A stretch of DNA of 6,032 bases from Chloroflexi bacterium RBG_16_72_14 (GCA_001797035.1 MGOE01000004.1:1-6032), one strand, 5' to 3'; positions 1-5,668 are shown, counted from the first letter of the stretch. The notes: a model not told the origin generated them from the letters alone. Numbers and translations are program-made.

Positions 1-1
1 G

Positions 2-220
2 CCAGGCATCCCTGCTGTGCTGTTGGCCAACCATGGGGTGCTGGTGTTCCACCGCACACCGGAGCTGGCCGTCCTGGTCGGCGGGGTCGTCGAAGAGGCG
101 GCGCAGGCGGCCATCAACGCACAGGTGCTGGGTGGTCCGGTCGAGATCCCGGGCGACATGCGGGCCGCTGCCCTGCAGCGGGCGATGGTGTTCGACGCCG
201 CAGGGACGATAAACGCCTGA
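2..220 (+). CDS. Class II aldolase/adducin family protein, C-terminal part (cut by window edge)
   Basis: Only the last 72 residues are present; the reading frame is open from the first bases of the window and stops with TGA at 218-220. The segment reads PGIPAVLLANHGVLVFH and then an Ala/Glu-rich helix (VVEEAAQAAINAQVLGG). This matches the C-terminal part of the class II aldolase/adducin fold (FucA, AraD, sugar-phosphate aldolases and related dehydratases). In that family the His of the NHG motif (codon 32-34 here) is the third zinc-binding histidine of the active site. The substrate cannot be told from this piece, because the catalytic Glu and the first two His lie upstream of the window. The gene faces the next gene tail to tail across 154 bp. 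Family assignment is fairly sure; substrate is unknown. Confidence 0.8.
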   Translation, partial: PGIPAVLLANHGVLVFHRTPELAVLVGGVVEEAAQAAINAQVLGGPVEIPGDMRAAALQRAMVFDAAGTINA

Positions 221-302
221 GGGTCCTCTCCGACCCGACGCGGTGTCCGTTCGGCGAGTGCCATCGTCGTGGTTCCTTCGGCCGTATGCCGCCGGTTCTC
301 AC

Positions 303-319
303 CGGGGCCTTCGGCCTCG
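303..319 (+). terminator. Possible hairpin downstream of the aldolase gene
   Basis: A 7-bp stem (303-309 with 313-319, one G-U pair) closes on a 3-base TTC loop, 83 bases after the aldolase stop. A smaller hairpin (292-296 with 301-305) precedes it. The 9-mer CCTTCGGCC occurs twice, at 275-283 and 308-316. There is no T-run after the stem, so termination is only a guess from position and symmetry. Confidence 0.25.
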
Positions 320-333
320 TGACGCTACTCTGC

Positions 334-375
334 AGCAGAGGCCGTCGCCGGTGCGACCATGAGGACGGCCTCGCT
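334..375 (-). terminator. Inverted repeat just after the C39-like gene
   Basis: A perfect 9-bp inverted repeat, GAGGCCGTC (338-346) and GACGGCCTC (364-372), has a 17-base loop. It extends by 3 more pairs (334-336 with 373-375) past a bulged A at 337. On the minus strand it starts at the stop codon of the secreted protein gene (TGA at 377-375). Position and stem strength suggest a transcript end or 3' stabiliser. No T-run follows on either strand, so it is not a canonical Rho-independent terminator. Confidence 0.4.
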
Positions 376-1109
376 CACAGCATGCCCTGCCGCGCCTGCA
401 GGTCGATGGGCTGGACGATGACCCACATCCCGCTCAGGACGCCCGACCAGCTGCCCCGGCGTGGCACGAAGGCTTGGCCGAGCCTGGCCGGCGTGAGGCT
501 CGAGCCCGGCGCCGGGCTGCGGCCCCAGGTCGTGCTATCGAGTGGGTACAGCGGGTCGAGGACGATGGCGTGGGTGACGCGGAAGTCGTCGGTCACGGCC
601 GGGTCCGCCGTGGCCCGGAAGCCGCTCATGACCCAGGCGTGGCGGCCGCCCCAGGCGAGCAGGCCGACCGGCCGGCCCGTGCGGCGCATCGAGCGGGCGG
701 CGGCGTACAGGGCGTCGGCCAGGCTCGGGTAGCCCACGACCGCGTAGGGTCCCTGATCCAACCGGTTCAGGCCGGCCGCCCAGCCCTGCGCGGACGCGCC
801 GCGCCGGGGTGGCCGATCCGGCGGCCGGGGCGGGCCCAGCTGGCGGGCCAGCTGCCAGAGCCGGCGCTGCGTGGCGGCGCTGCGGTCGTCCCGGGCCGAG
901 ACGAGGTTGATCATCATCTGCATGCTGGCGCCGACGCACTGCACGAGGTTCGTCTGCGCCACGAAATCGCCCGGTCGGTAGAGGTCGAACTCGTAGACCC
1001 GTGCCGCCTGGACCGGCTGGGGGCCGCCGGCGAGGGCCGACCCCAGGCCGAGGACGAAGGCCAGGCCGATGGCGCCCAGGTCGATGCGGCGACGGCCGGT
1101 CGGGCTCAT
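375..1109 (-). CDS. Secreted papain-like (C39-type) protein of unknown function
   Basis: From the ATG at 1109 the product is 244 residues. It opens with a signal peptide: a basic SPTGRRR stretch, a hydrophobic run at about 11-28 and a likely cleavage after PVQA near residue 35. The mature part has the signature of a cysteine-peptidase-like fold: FVAQTNLVQCVGASMQ with Q52 and C58, then GGRHAWVMSGF with H157, then HAIVLDPLYP with D185. The order Gln/Cys...His...Asp is that of C39/papain-like enzymes. Proline- and arginine-rich linker sequence lies near residues 92-104. Peptidase activity is inferred; such proteins may also be inactive binding modules. Start choice is open: an in-frame ATG at 1151 would add 14 residues, and neither start has a good Shine-Dalgarno. 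The compact n-region favours 1109, the promoter position favours 1151. The frame is open further upstream but would run through the previous gene's terminator. Confidence 0.72.
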   Translation of the reverse strand: MSPTGRRRIDLGAIGLAFVLGLGSALAGGPQPVQAARVYEFDLYRPGDFVAQTNLVQCVGASMQMMINLVSARDDRSAATQRRLWQLARQLGPPRPPDRPPRRGASAQGWAAGLNRLDQGPYAVVGYPSLADALYAAARSMRRTGRPVGLLAWGGRHAWVMSGFRATADPAVTDDFRVTHAIVLDPLYPLDSTTWGRSPAPGSSLTPARLGQAFVPRRGSWSGVLSGMWVIVQPIDLQARQGML

Positions 1110-1159
1110 CCGCTGAACCCATCGCGCAGCCAAGTGCTCGGGGAACGCCATGGTTGCGC

Positions 1160-1165
1160 ATGATA
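1160..1165 (-). promoter_or_regulatory. Candidate -10 box for the C39-like gene
   Basis: TATCAT on the minus strand (1165 down to 1160) is a 4-of-6 match to TATAAT in otherwise GC-rich DNA. Transcription would begin near 1153-1152, that is at the ATG at 1151, which has no Shine-Dalgarno. A leaderless message from that start is therefore possible. The -35 region is poor (TGGTCC at 1189-1184, 18-bp spacer). Confidence 0.35.
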
Positions 1166-1245
1166 CGCACAACCGCCCGATCCGGACCACGGGCGGGCGA
1201 CCGCAGCAACGGGTCGCGAGAGGCGTCGCGCCGTGCGCCCATCGC

Positions 1246-1277
1246 AAAGAGGCCGCCCGCCGAAGCGAGCGGCCTCT
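1246..1277 (-). terminator. Hairpin terminator after the DUF6176 gene
   Basis: AGAGGCCGC (1248-1256) pairs perfectly with GCGGCCTCT (1269-1277). After one mismatch (1257/1268) the stem continues 3 bp (1258-1260 with 1265-1267) to a CGAA tetraloop. On the minus strand it lies 28 bases after the stop of the DUF6176 gene and is followed by a short TTT, which fits a weak Rho-independent terminator. It separates that gene from the C39-like gene on the same strand, so the two are probably not one operon. Confidence 0.6.
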
Positions 1278-1305
1278 CGGTGCGAGCCGGAGACGCGGTC
1301 TCCGG

Positions 1306-1665
1306 TTACCTGGCCAGTACGGCCACCGGGTCCGAGTCCACGACAAGTTCGGACGGCGACCCGGTCATCGGCGCGGTCAGGTCGACGCCGTGGATGGCCT
1401 GCACGCGCTCGAGGAACCAGGTGGTGAACGCGTCCGTGGCGCTCATCATCTGCCCGAACGCCTGCCCCGGATCGTCGCCTTCGAGCGTCACGATCACGAG
1501 GTCACCCATGGGGGTCGGCTGTAGGAACGTTCGCTCGTGGACGCCGGCCCGTCGTCGGGAGTCGGCGAACTCCTGGCGACGCGGGCCGTTCAGCTCCTCC
1601 ATCCACGTGCGCCACTCAGCGGTCTTTCCGGGGAGGATCGGGAACGCGACTGCCATCAACGGCAT
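1306..1665 (-). CDS. DUF6176 family protein (small, uncharacterised)
   Basis: The product is 119 residues, cytoplasmic, with no signal or membrane segment. It starts MPLMAVAFPILPGKTAEW, continues with an Arg-rich helix (NGPRRQEFADSRRR, about 26-39), then HERTFLQPTPMGDLVIVTLEGDDP (about 43-66), and ends with DLTAP and LVVDS. The pattern of N-terminal strand, LNGPRR, strand pair GDLVIVTLEGDD and WF...IHG.DL fits the DUF6176 family, which looks like a small ferredoxin-like alpha+beta domain of the dimeric-barrel type. No biochemical role is known to me. The start is chosen because GGAGG sits 5 bases before the ATG at 1665; the frame stays open upstream but has no comparable site. Family call is from memory of its conserved phrases. 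Confidence 0.75.
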   Translation of the reverse strand: MPLMAVAFPILPGKTAEWRTWMEELNGPRRQEFADSRRRAGVHERTFLQPTPMGDLVIVTLEGDDPGQAFGQMMSATDAFTTWFLERVQAIHGVDLTAPMTGSPSELVVDSDPVAVLAR

Positions 1666-1805
1666 GGGAACCTCCAGGAGCACCTGCGTGCCCGGCGACG
1701 GAAGGGTCGGACTCGCCATTGGCCCTGCGCGACGGTCTAGGCGACCGTGTGGGGACGCCGCGCTGGTGGGAACCCGCGAGCTCCCGTGCCTCCCTCTCGA
1801 GGAGC

Positions 1806-1950
1806 GGAGTATGGGCGCTCCGGCGCCGAATAGATAGGGGACCCGCGTCGGGTTCGACGGGTCGTACCGCACGATCACCTCGACCCCGGGCCTGAACTGC
1901 TGTGGAAGTCCTGACCTCGTGGGCGCTGTAGCGTGAGCGCGGAAGGACAA
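1806..1950 (-). pseudogene. Possible remnant of a DUF3592-type protein
   Basis: In the minus frame downstream of a TAA at 1968-1966, the translation includes LPQQFRPGVEVIVRYDPSNP followed by TRVPYLFGAG (about 1914-1825). The phrase 'pG..V.V.YDPsnP.r' is typical of the C-terminal strand pair of DUF3592 domains. Nothing upstream in any minus frame resembles the rest of that domain, and there is no good start or ribosome site. I therefore read it as a broken leftover, or else as a chance resemblance. The frame runs on into the DUF6176 gene, but that gene has its own strong start. Confidence 0.3.
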
Positions 1951-1972
1951 GCGAATCGGGCGCAGTTAGAGT
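1944..1972 (+). promoter_or_regulatory. Candidate promoter for the hydrolase-glycosylase pair
   Basis: AGGACA (1944-1949) and TAGAGT (1967-1972) are separated by exactly 17 bp, each 4 of 6 to the vegetative consensus, and the -10 box fits the TANNNT form common in GC-rich bacteria. Transcription would begin near 1979, leaving a leader of about 165 bases before the hydrolase ATG. Confidence 0.35.
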
Positions 1973-2143
1973 GTCGTGACGGGCGCGCTTCGACGACGCC
2001 CATGGCCAGCGGCGGGACCCGGACCGGCTCGCCACGGGTGGTCCCAACTGGTCCGGGCACCGCTCCACGACATGGCAACCGCGCCGGCCCGTGGCGGGGA
2101 CGAGGTCGGTGTCCTGAGCCCGCGATCTTCGGCAGGGGGCGAA

Positions 2144-2938
2144 ATGGACGAGATCGAGGTAGGGGGGCTCGGCATCGCCTTCGAACGGCGAGGTGAAGGG
2201 CCGCCCCTGGTCCTCCTGCACGGGTTCGTCGGCGATAGCCGGGAGTGGCGCCGCCAGATCGATGCCCTGTCCGACGAGTTCACGGTCGTGGCGTGGGATG
2301 CGCCGGGCTCCGGGCGATCATCGGATCCGCCCGAAACGTTTCGCCTTGCCGACTACGCCGACTGCCTTGCCGCGTTCATCGACGCGCTCGGCTTGGCGCG
2401 ACCACACGTCGTCGGGCTGTCGTTCGGTGGTGCGCTTGCGCTCGAGCTCTACCGTCGGCATCCCACGATCCCTATGAGCCTCGTGCTCGCATCGGCCTAT
2501 GCAGGGTGGGCCGGCTCCCTCCTCGACGAGATCATCGAGCAGCGCCTAGAGCAGACATTGCAGGCAGCAGACTCGCCGCCCGATCAGCGGGTGCGCTCGA
2601 TGATCCCGACGATGTTCTCGGGATCGCCGCCGGCGGAGCCGGTCGAGGCATTCCAAGCGATCATGTTGGAGATCCATCCAGCCGGGCTTCGGGCGATGGC
2701 GCGCTCATTAGCCGAAGCCGATCTCCGCGACATACTCCCGCGTATCGCCGTGCCGACACTGCTGCTGTACGGCGACGAAGATGTGCGTGCTCCACTGACG
2801 GTCGCCCAGGACCTGCACACCAGGATCCCGGCGTCGAGGCTCGTGGTCATGCCGGGAGTAGGTCATATGAGCAGCGTCGAGGCGGCGGAGACCTTCAGCG
2901 CCCAGGTCCGCAGCTTCCTTCGGTCAGTGCAGAACTGA
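2144..2938 (+). CDS. Alpha/beta-fold hydrolase
   Basis: The product is 264 residues, the usual size for a single-domain alpha/beta hydrolase (Abhydrolase_1 type), with no signal peptide. The oxyanion motif LLHGF is at 24-28. The nucleophile elbow GLSFG is at 91-95, giving Ser93. The acid is Asp213 (or D211) in YGDEDVRAP, and the catalytic His is H241 in GVGHMSS, so the full triad is present in order. A helical cap region lies between about 120 and 195. The substrate is not readable; relatives include esterases, haloperoxidase-like enzymes and 3-oxoadipate enol-lactonases. The start is fixed by AGGGG at 2134-2138, 5 bases before the ATG; the frame is open further upstream but without a ribosome site. 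The glycosylase-like gene starts 22 bp after its stop, so they are probably co-transcribed. Confidence 0.88.
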   Translation: MDEIEVGGLGIAFERRGEGPPLVLLHGFVGDSREWRRQIDALSDEFTVVAWDAPGSGRSSDPPETFRLADYADCLAAFIDALGLARPHVVGLSFGGALALELYRRHPTIPMSLVLASAYAGWAGSLLDEIIEQRLEQTLQAADSPPDQRVRSMIPTMFSGSPPAEPVEAFQAIMLEIHPAGLRAMARSLAEADLRDILPRIAVPTLLLYGDEDVRAPLTVAQDLHTRIPASRLVVMPGVGHMSSVEAAETFSAQVRSFLRSVQN

Positions 2939-2960
2939 GCCGCCGGGCTCGCGGCCGGTG

Positions 2961-3656
2961 ATGGCAGACACGGTCGTCGGCCTGCGCGACCTCGTGCTCG
3001 CGCTGGGCGGCCGGTACTCGACCGAGATGGGCATCGACGTCGACCGCGATGATCAGGAGGTCGAGCGCTGGTTCCTGGCGGCGACCCTCTTCGGCCACCG
3101 CATCTCGGCGCGGACGGTGGTCCGGACCTACGCGGCGCTGGGCCGAACCGGGATCCGGGTGATCGCCGACGTCGCAGGTTCGTCCTGGGAGGCGCTGGTC
3201 GAGCGGCTCGACGAGGGCGGGTACGTCCGCTATGACTTCGGCACCGCGACCCGTCTCCAGGTGCTGGCGGCCACCGTGGACGAACGGTTCGGAGGCCAGA
3301 TCGCCGGTCTCGGCCGGCTGACCGGCGATCCGGCCGAGCTGGAGGCCACGCTCGATGCCCTGCCGGGATGGGGACCAACGACGGTCCGGGTCTTCCTACG
3401 CGAGCTCCGTGGCCGCTGGCCGGCGGCACGCTCGCCCCTCGACCCACGGGCTCGCTGGGCGGCCGGCCATCTCGGGTTGCCGGTGCCGTCCGACGCGCCG
3501 GATCCTCGCGCGCTCACCGGTCTCGAGGCCATGGCGGCCGACGCAGGCTTGGACGTCCGCGACGCGGAGGCCGCCCTGATCCGCCTGGCGCTCGCGCATG
3601 CCCGCCGCAGTCGCACCTGCCCGGGTGGTACGGCCTGTCTAGCCCTGCGAAGCTGA
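2961..3656 (+). CDS. HhH-GPD (endonuclease III-like) DNA glycosylase homologue, atypical
   Basis: The product is 231 residues from the ATG at 2961; the adjacent GTG at 2958 is an alternative and neither has a clear Shine-Dalgarno. The first 110 residues are helical, with FLAATLFGHRISARTV resembling the opening helix of endonuclease III. The helix-hairpin-helix reads LDALPGWGPTTVRVFL (131-146), followed by SPLDPRARWAAGHLGL, where D161 aligns with the catalytic Asp of the family. The residue aligned with the catalytic Lys of endonuclease III (LPGVGRKT) is Thr140, so beta-lyase chemistry is not expected; MutY-type monofunctional enzymes also lack it. The C-terminus has only two cysteines, C220 and C226 (CPGGTAC), where the [4Fe-4S] loop normally has four; these are spaced like the last two. 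Role in base excision repair is inferred. It follows the hydrolase and ends head-on to the Mut7-C gene. Confidence 0.75.
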   Translation: MADTVVGLRDLVLALGGRYSTEMGIDVDRDDQEVERWFLAATLFGHRISARTVVRTYAALGRTGIRVIADVAGSSWEALVERLDEGGYVRYDFGTATRLQVLAATVDERFGGQIAGLGRLTGDPAELEATLDALPGWGPTTVRVFLRELRGRWPAARSPLDPRARWAAGHLGLPVPSDAPDPRALTGLEAMAADAGLDVRDAEAALIRLALAHARRSRTCPGGTACLALRS

Positions 3657-3675
3657 CGGCGGCGGTCAGCGCTCG
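3648..3675. terminator. Inverted repeat over both convergent stop codons
   Basis: GCTGAC (3652-3657) and GTCAGC (3665-3670) form a perfect 6-bp stem with a 7-base loop. After a small internal loop, CGA (3648-3650) pairs with TCG (3673-3675). The left arm contains the TGA of the glycosylase gene and the right arm the TGA of the Mut7-C gene. It could act on transcripts from both sides. There are no T-runs, so the function is inferred from symmetry and position. Confidence 0.35.
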
Positions 3676-4454
3676 GCCGACCTCGGGATGCTGGCCCGCA
3701 CCCGGTCGACGAGGCGCTCCATCCGGGCGTGGTGGGACCCCTTCCAGTAGATGGCCCCGCAACCGGGACACCGGCGAAAGTCGTCGTAGTAGATCCGCGT
3801 CAGCGGCTGGAGCCGGTGCAGGACCTCCTCGCGGCTCACCGAGACCAGGAGTGTGTTGCAGCGAAGGCAGCGCCCGAAGGGCCGCCAACGGTCGACCGGG
3901 CCGAAGCGCAACGCCACCTCGACGAGCTGTTCGACCGGCTGGTCCGAGCGGAGGTAGGCGCCGCGCCGCACGACGCTTCGCTTGAGGAGGCCGCGGTCGC
4001 GGGTCAGCAGGATCCGCCCCTCCGCGGCGGCGACAGCCGCCAGCTGGTCGTCATCCGCATCGTTGCGGTACCAGGTGTCGAAGCCGAGCATCCGCAGGTA
4101 CGCGGCCAGACGGCCCAGGTGGGCATCGACGACGAAGCGCGGATCGGCCAAGTCCTCGGGCGCCGCGGGCAGGACGGGGACCAGCCCCCACTCAGCGGCC
4201 TCGGCGGCCGGCCAGACCTCCACGCGAGCGCCGTCGTCCAGGCGGTGGTCGAAGCCGGCTGGCGCGCCGTTCACCGTGATGGCCGCGATCTCCGGGTGCG
4301 GAATCCCGAGGGCTTCCAGGAGGTCCTTGACCGCCGGGCGCCCGACGAAGCGCCGGTGCACCACGTCGCCCCGGCGGTGCGCCACGCCGCCCCGGCGGTG
4401 CGAGAGCGGGAAGTCGTTCAGATCCCCATGAAGAACGACCGTAGCCCAGGCCAT
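3666..4454 (-). CDS. Mut7-C RNase domain protein with N-terminal ubiquitin-like domain
   Basis: The product is 262 residues with two domains. Residues 1 to about 85 are the Ub-Mut7C (ThiS/MoaD-like) domain: LHGDLNDF, VKDLLEALGIPHPE, ITVNG and DDGARVEVWP. Residues about 105-250 are the Mut7-C domain, a PIN-like RNase named after the C-terminus of animal Mut-7: VVDAHLGRLAAYLRMLGFDT (D110), NDADDDQL, LLTRDRGLL (D153), and a zinc ribbon with C196, C199, C229 and C232 ending in YWKGSHH. Acidic positions expected for metal binding are present, so activity is plausible; the RNA target is unknown. Between the first strand and the helix is a three-fold 7-residue repeat (19-39). The ATG at 4454 has no Shine-Dalgarno but lies 10 bases after the stop of a 25-codon leader ORF, which suggests translational coupling. 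Confidence 0.9.
   Translation of the reverse strand: MAWATVVLHGDLNDFPLSHRRGGVAHRRGDVVHRRFVGRPAVKDLLEALGIPHPEIAAITVNGAPAGFDHRLDDGARVEVWPAAEAAEWGLVPVLPAAPEDLADPRFVVDAHLGRLAAYLRMLGFDTWYRNDADDDQLAAVAAAEGRILLTRDRGLLKRSVVRRGAYLRSDQPVEQLVEVALRFGPVDRWRPFGRCLRCNTLLVSVSREEVLHRLQPLTRIYYDDFRRCPGCGAIYWKGSHHARMERLVDRVRASIPRSAER
4340..4402 (-). repeat. Three 21-bp tandem units inside the ubiquitin-like domain
   Basis: Units 4382-4402 and 4361-4381 match at 20 of 21 bases; a third, diverged unit is 4340-4360. In the Mut7-C frame they encode HRRGGVA, HRRGDVV and HRRFVGR (residues 19-39). The frame is kept, so the protein gains seven-residue steps in a basic loop instead of being broken. Confidence 0.75.
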
Positions 4455-4464
4455 GGCGAATGGC

Positions 4465-4542
4465 TCACGGACCGCGCCGTCGATAAGGGCCGAGGCTCAC
4501 CGCGGGTGACCCACCGGGATGAGACAGCTGCTGGCGCGACAT
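4465..4542 (-). CDS. Short leader ORF (25 codons) before the Mut7-C gene
   Basis: An ATG at 4542 is preceded by GGAGGTGG, with 8 bases between the GGAGG and the ATG; this is one of the strongest ribosome sites in the window. The peptide has 25 residues, begins MSRQQLSHPGG and ends YRRRGP before a TGA at 4467-4465. The Mut7-C ATG follows 10 bases later in another frame and lacks its own site. This layout is that of a translated leader coupled to the downstream gene. I do not recognise the peptide as a known family. It may instead be a chance ORF, with the ribosome site serving no other gene. An upstream extension in this frame exists but has no comparable start. Confidence 0.45.
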   Translation of the reverse strand: MSRQQLSHPGGSPAVSLGPYRRRGP

Positions 4543-4566
4543 AGCCACCACCTCCGGGCTCCATGG

Positions 4567-4595
4567 TCGACTCCGCGCGTGCCGGACGGTAGGGT
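4567..4595 (+). promoter_or_regulatory. Candidate promoter for the PflX-type gene
   Basis: TCGACT (4567-4572, 4 of 6 to TTGACA) and TAGGGT (4590-4595, TANNNT form) are spaced by 17 bp. The start of transcription would be near 4602, about 140 bases before the GTG. It lies in the 199-bp gap between the divergent leader ORF and the radical SAM gene. Confidence 0.3.
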
Positions 4596-4741
4596 CACTT
4601 GGTCGCTCCGGGGCGGGTCGGCCGGCAGGGTCCGGCGGTGGTCTCGACCTCGTGCCGCCGACGCGAGGATCGTGCCAGTGGCCTCTTGGGGAAGCGGAAG
4701 GAACCGAGATACGCTGTCGTGGGACCACTGGAGGGCCGCCC

Positions 4742-5668
4742 GTGACCGCCGTTGTTGGCACCGAACCGGCGTATCTCGCGCTCCACCGCAGCGGCGAGCT
4801 TGCCGATCGCGCGAGCCTCGCGCTCGGTCGGCTGACGAGCTGCGACCTGTGTGCGCGTTACTGCCGGGTGGATCGGCTCAGCGGCACCAAGGGTGCCGTG
4901 TGCCGGACCGGCAGGTGGGCGCGCGTCGCGAGCTACGGGCCGCACCACGGCGAGGAGCGACCGATCAGCGGCCGGCGCGGGTCGGGGACGATCTTCTTCG
5001 CCTGGTGCAACCTGCGCTGCGTCTTCTGCCAGAACTGGGAGCTCAGCCAGCGCGGGGATGGGTCGGAGGTCCAGGCGGAGGGCCTCGCCGCGATGATGCT
5101 CGAGCTCCAGGAGATGGGATGCCACAACGTGAACCTCGTGACGCCGAGTCACGTCGTGGCCCAGATCCTCGAGGCGCTGGTCATCGCGGCCGCGGCCGGC
5201 CTCCGTCTTCCGCTCGTCTACAACACGGGCGGGTACGACAGTCCGGAAGCCCTCGCGCTGCTGGATGGCGTGGTCGACATCTACATGCCGGACATGAAGT
5301 ACGGCGACAGCGACCTCGCGCGTCGCTACTCGCACGTGCGGGAGTACGTCCAGGCCGATCGCCGGGCGGTGCGCGAGATGCATCGCCAGGTCGGCGACCT
5401 GGTCCTCGACGAGCACGGCGTGGCCGTGCGCGGGCTCCTCGTCCGCCATCTGGTGCTGCCCGGGAACATTGCCGGAACCGATCAGGTCCTCGCGTGGATC
5501 GCTTCGGAGGTCTCTCCCGACACGTACGTCAACCTGATGGCCCAGTACCGGCCGTGCTATCGGGCGTGGGAGCATCCGACGCTCGACCGCCGGTTGACGC
5601 GCGCGGAGTACCGCCGCGCCTGCGAGCTTGCGGGACGCGTCGGGCTCGTTCGCCTGGATCCGGGCTAG
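4742..5668 (+). CDS. Radical SAM protein, PflX type (COG1313, pyruvate formate-lyase activase homologue)
   Basis: The product is 308 residues from a GTG at 4742, chosen because GGAGGG (4730-4735) lies 6 bases upstream; the in-frame ATG at 4652 has no such site. An N-terminal cysteine cluster, CDLCARYC with C34, C37 and C41 plus C54, precedes the SAM domain and probably binds metal or a second Fe-S cluster. The radical SAM motif is WCNLRCVFCQNWELSQ, CX3CX2C with C89, C93 and C96. Further family phrases follow: HNVNLVTPSHVV (128-139), LVYNTGGYDS, DIYMPDMKYGD, EMHRQVGDL, VRHLVLPGN and LMAQYRP. Together these mark the COG1313 'PflX' group. Its substrate is unknown; despite the name there is no pyruvate formate-lyase gene here, and glycyl-radical activation is only homology. 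The length is normal and no key residue is missing. Confidence 0.9.
   Translation: MTAVVGTEPAYLALHRSGELADRASLALGRLTSCDLCARYCRVDRLSGTKGAVCRTGRWARVASYGPHHGEERPISGRRGSGTIFFAWCNLRCVFCQNWELSQRGDGSEVQAEGLAAMMLELQEMGCHNVNLVTPSHVVAQILEALVIAAAAGLRLPLVYNTGGYDSPEALALLDGVVDIYMPDMKYGDSDLARRYSHVREYVQADRRAVREMHRQVGDLVLDEHGVAVRGLLVRHLVLPGNIAGTDQVLAWIASEVSPDTYVNLMAQYRPCYRAWEHPTLDRRLTRAEYRRACELAGRVGLVRLDPG

Larger units (their letters stand above)
1666..2143. other. Divergent intergenic region, 478 bp
   Basis: This stretch separates the divergent DUF6176 and hydrolase genes. I see no intact gene in it. It contains a possible DUF3592-like coding remnant on the minus strand (about 1806-1950) and a candidate plus-strand promoter (1944-1972). 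It also holds a small AT-richer patch around 1829-1836 that may belong to a minus-strand promoter I could not define. No tandem repeats or riboswitch-like fold were recognised. Confidence 0.6.

Noticed and set aside
474..1163. A 229-codon plus-strand frame opposite the C39-like gene
   Set aside because: The translation is an Arg/Ala/Gly/Pro-rich mirror of the coding strand with no family signature, while the minus strand gives a signal peptide and catalytic-type motifs.
1666..1950. An N-terminal extension (95 residues) of the DUF6176 protein from a TTG at 1950
   Set aside because: GGAGG 5 bases before the ATG at 1665 and the family's usual N-terminus (MPLMAVAFPILPGKT) fix the short start.
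1976..2143. An N-terminal extension of the hydrolase from a GTG at 1976
   Set aside because: The added 56 residues are Arg/Pro/Ala-rich, precede a complete hydrolase fold and have no ribosome site, whereas the ATG at 2144 does.
4490..4560. Possible riboswitch or structured leader before the Mut7-C gene
   Set aside because: Short complementary pieces exist (CTCA/TGAG, GGTG/CACC), but I could not match any known riboswitch core, and the region reads as a short ORF with a ribosome site.
4700..4720. GGAACC followed by CGT, resembling an ECF sigma-factor promoter before the PflX-type gene
   Set aside because: The spacer is only 12 bases; the usual distance is about 16, so the match is probably chance.
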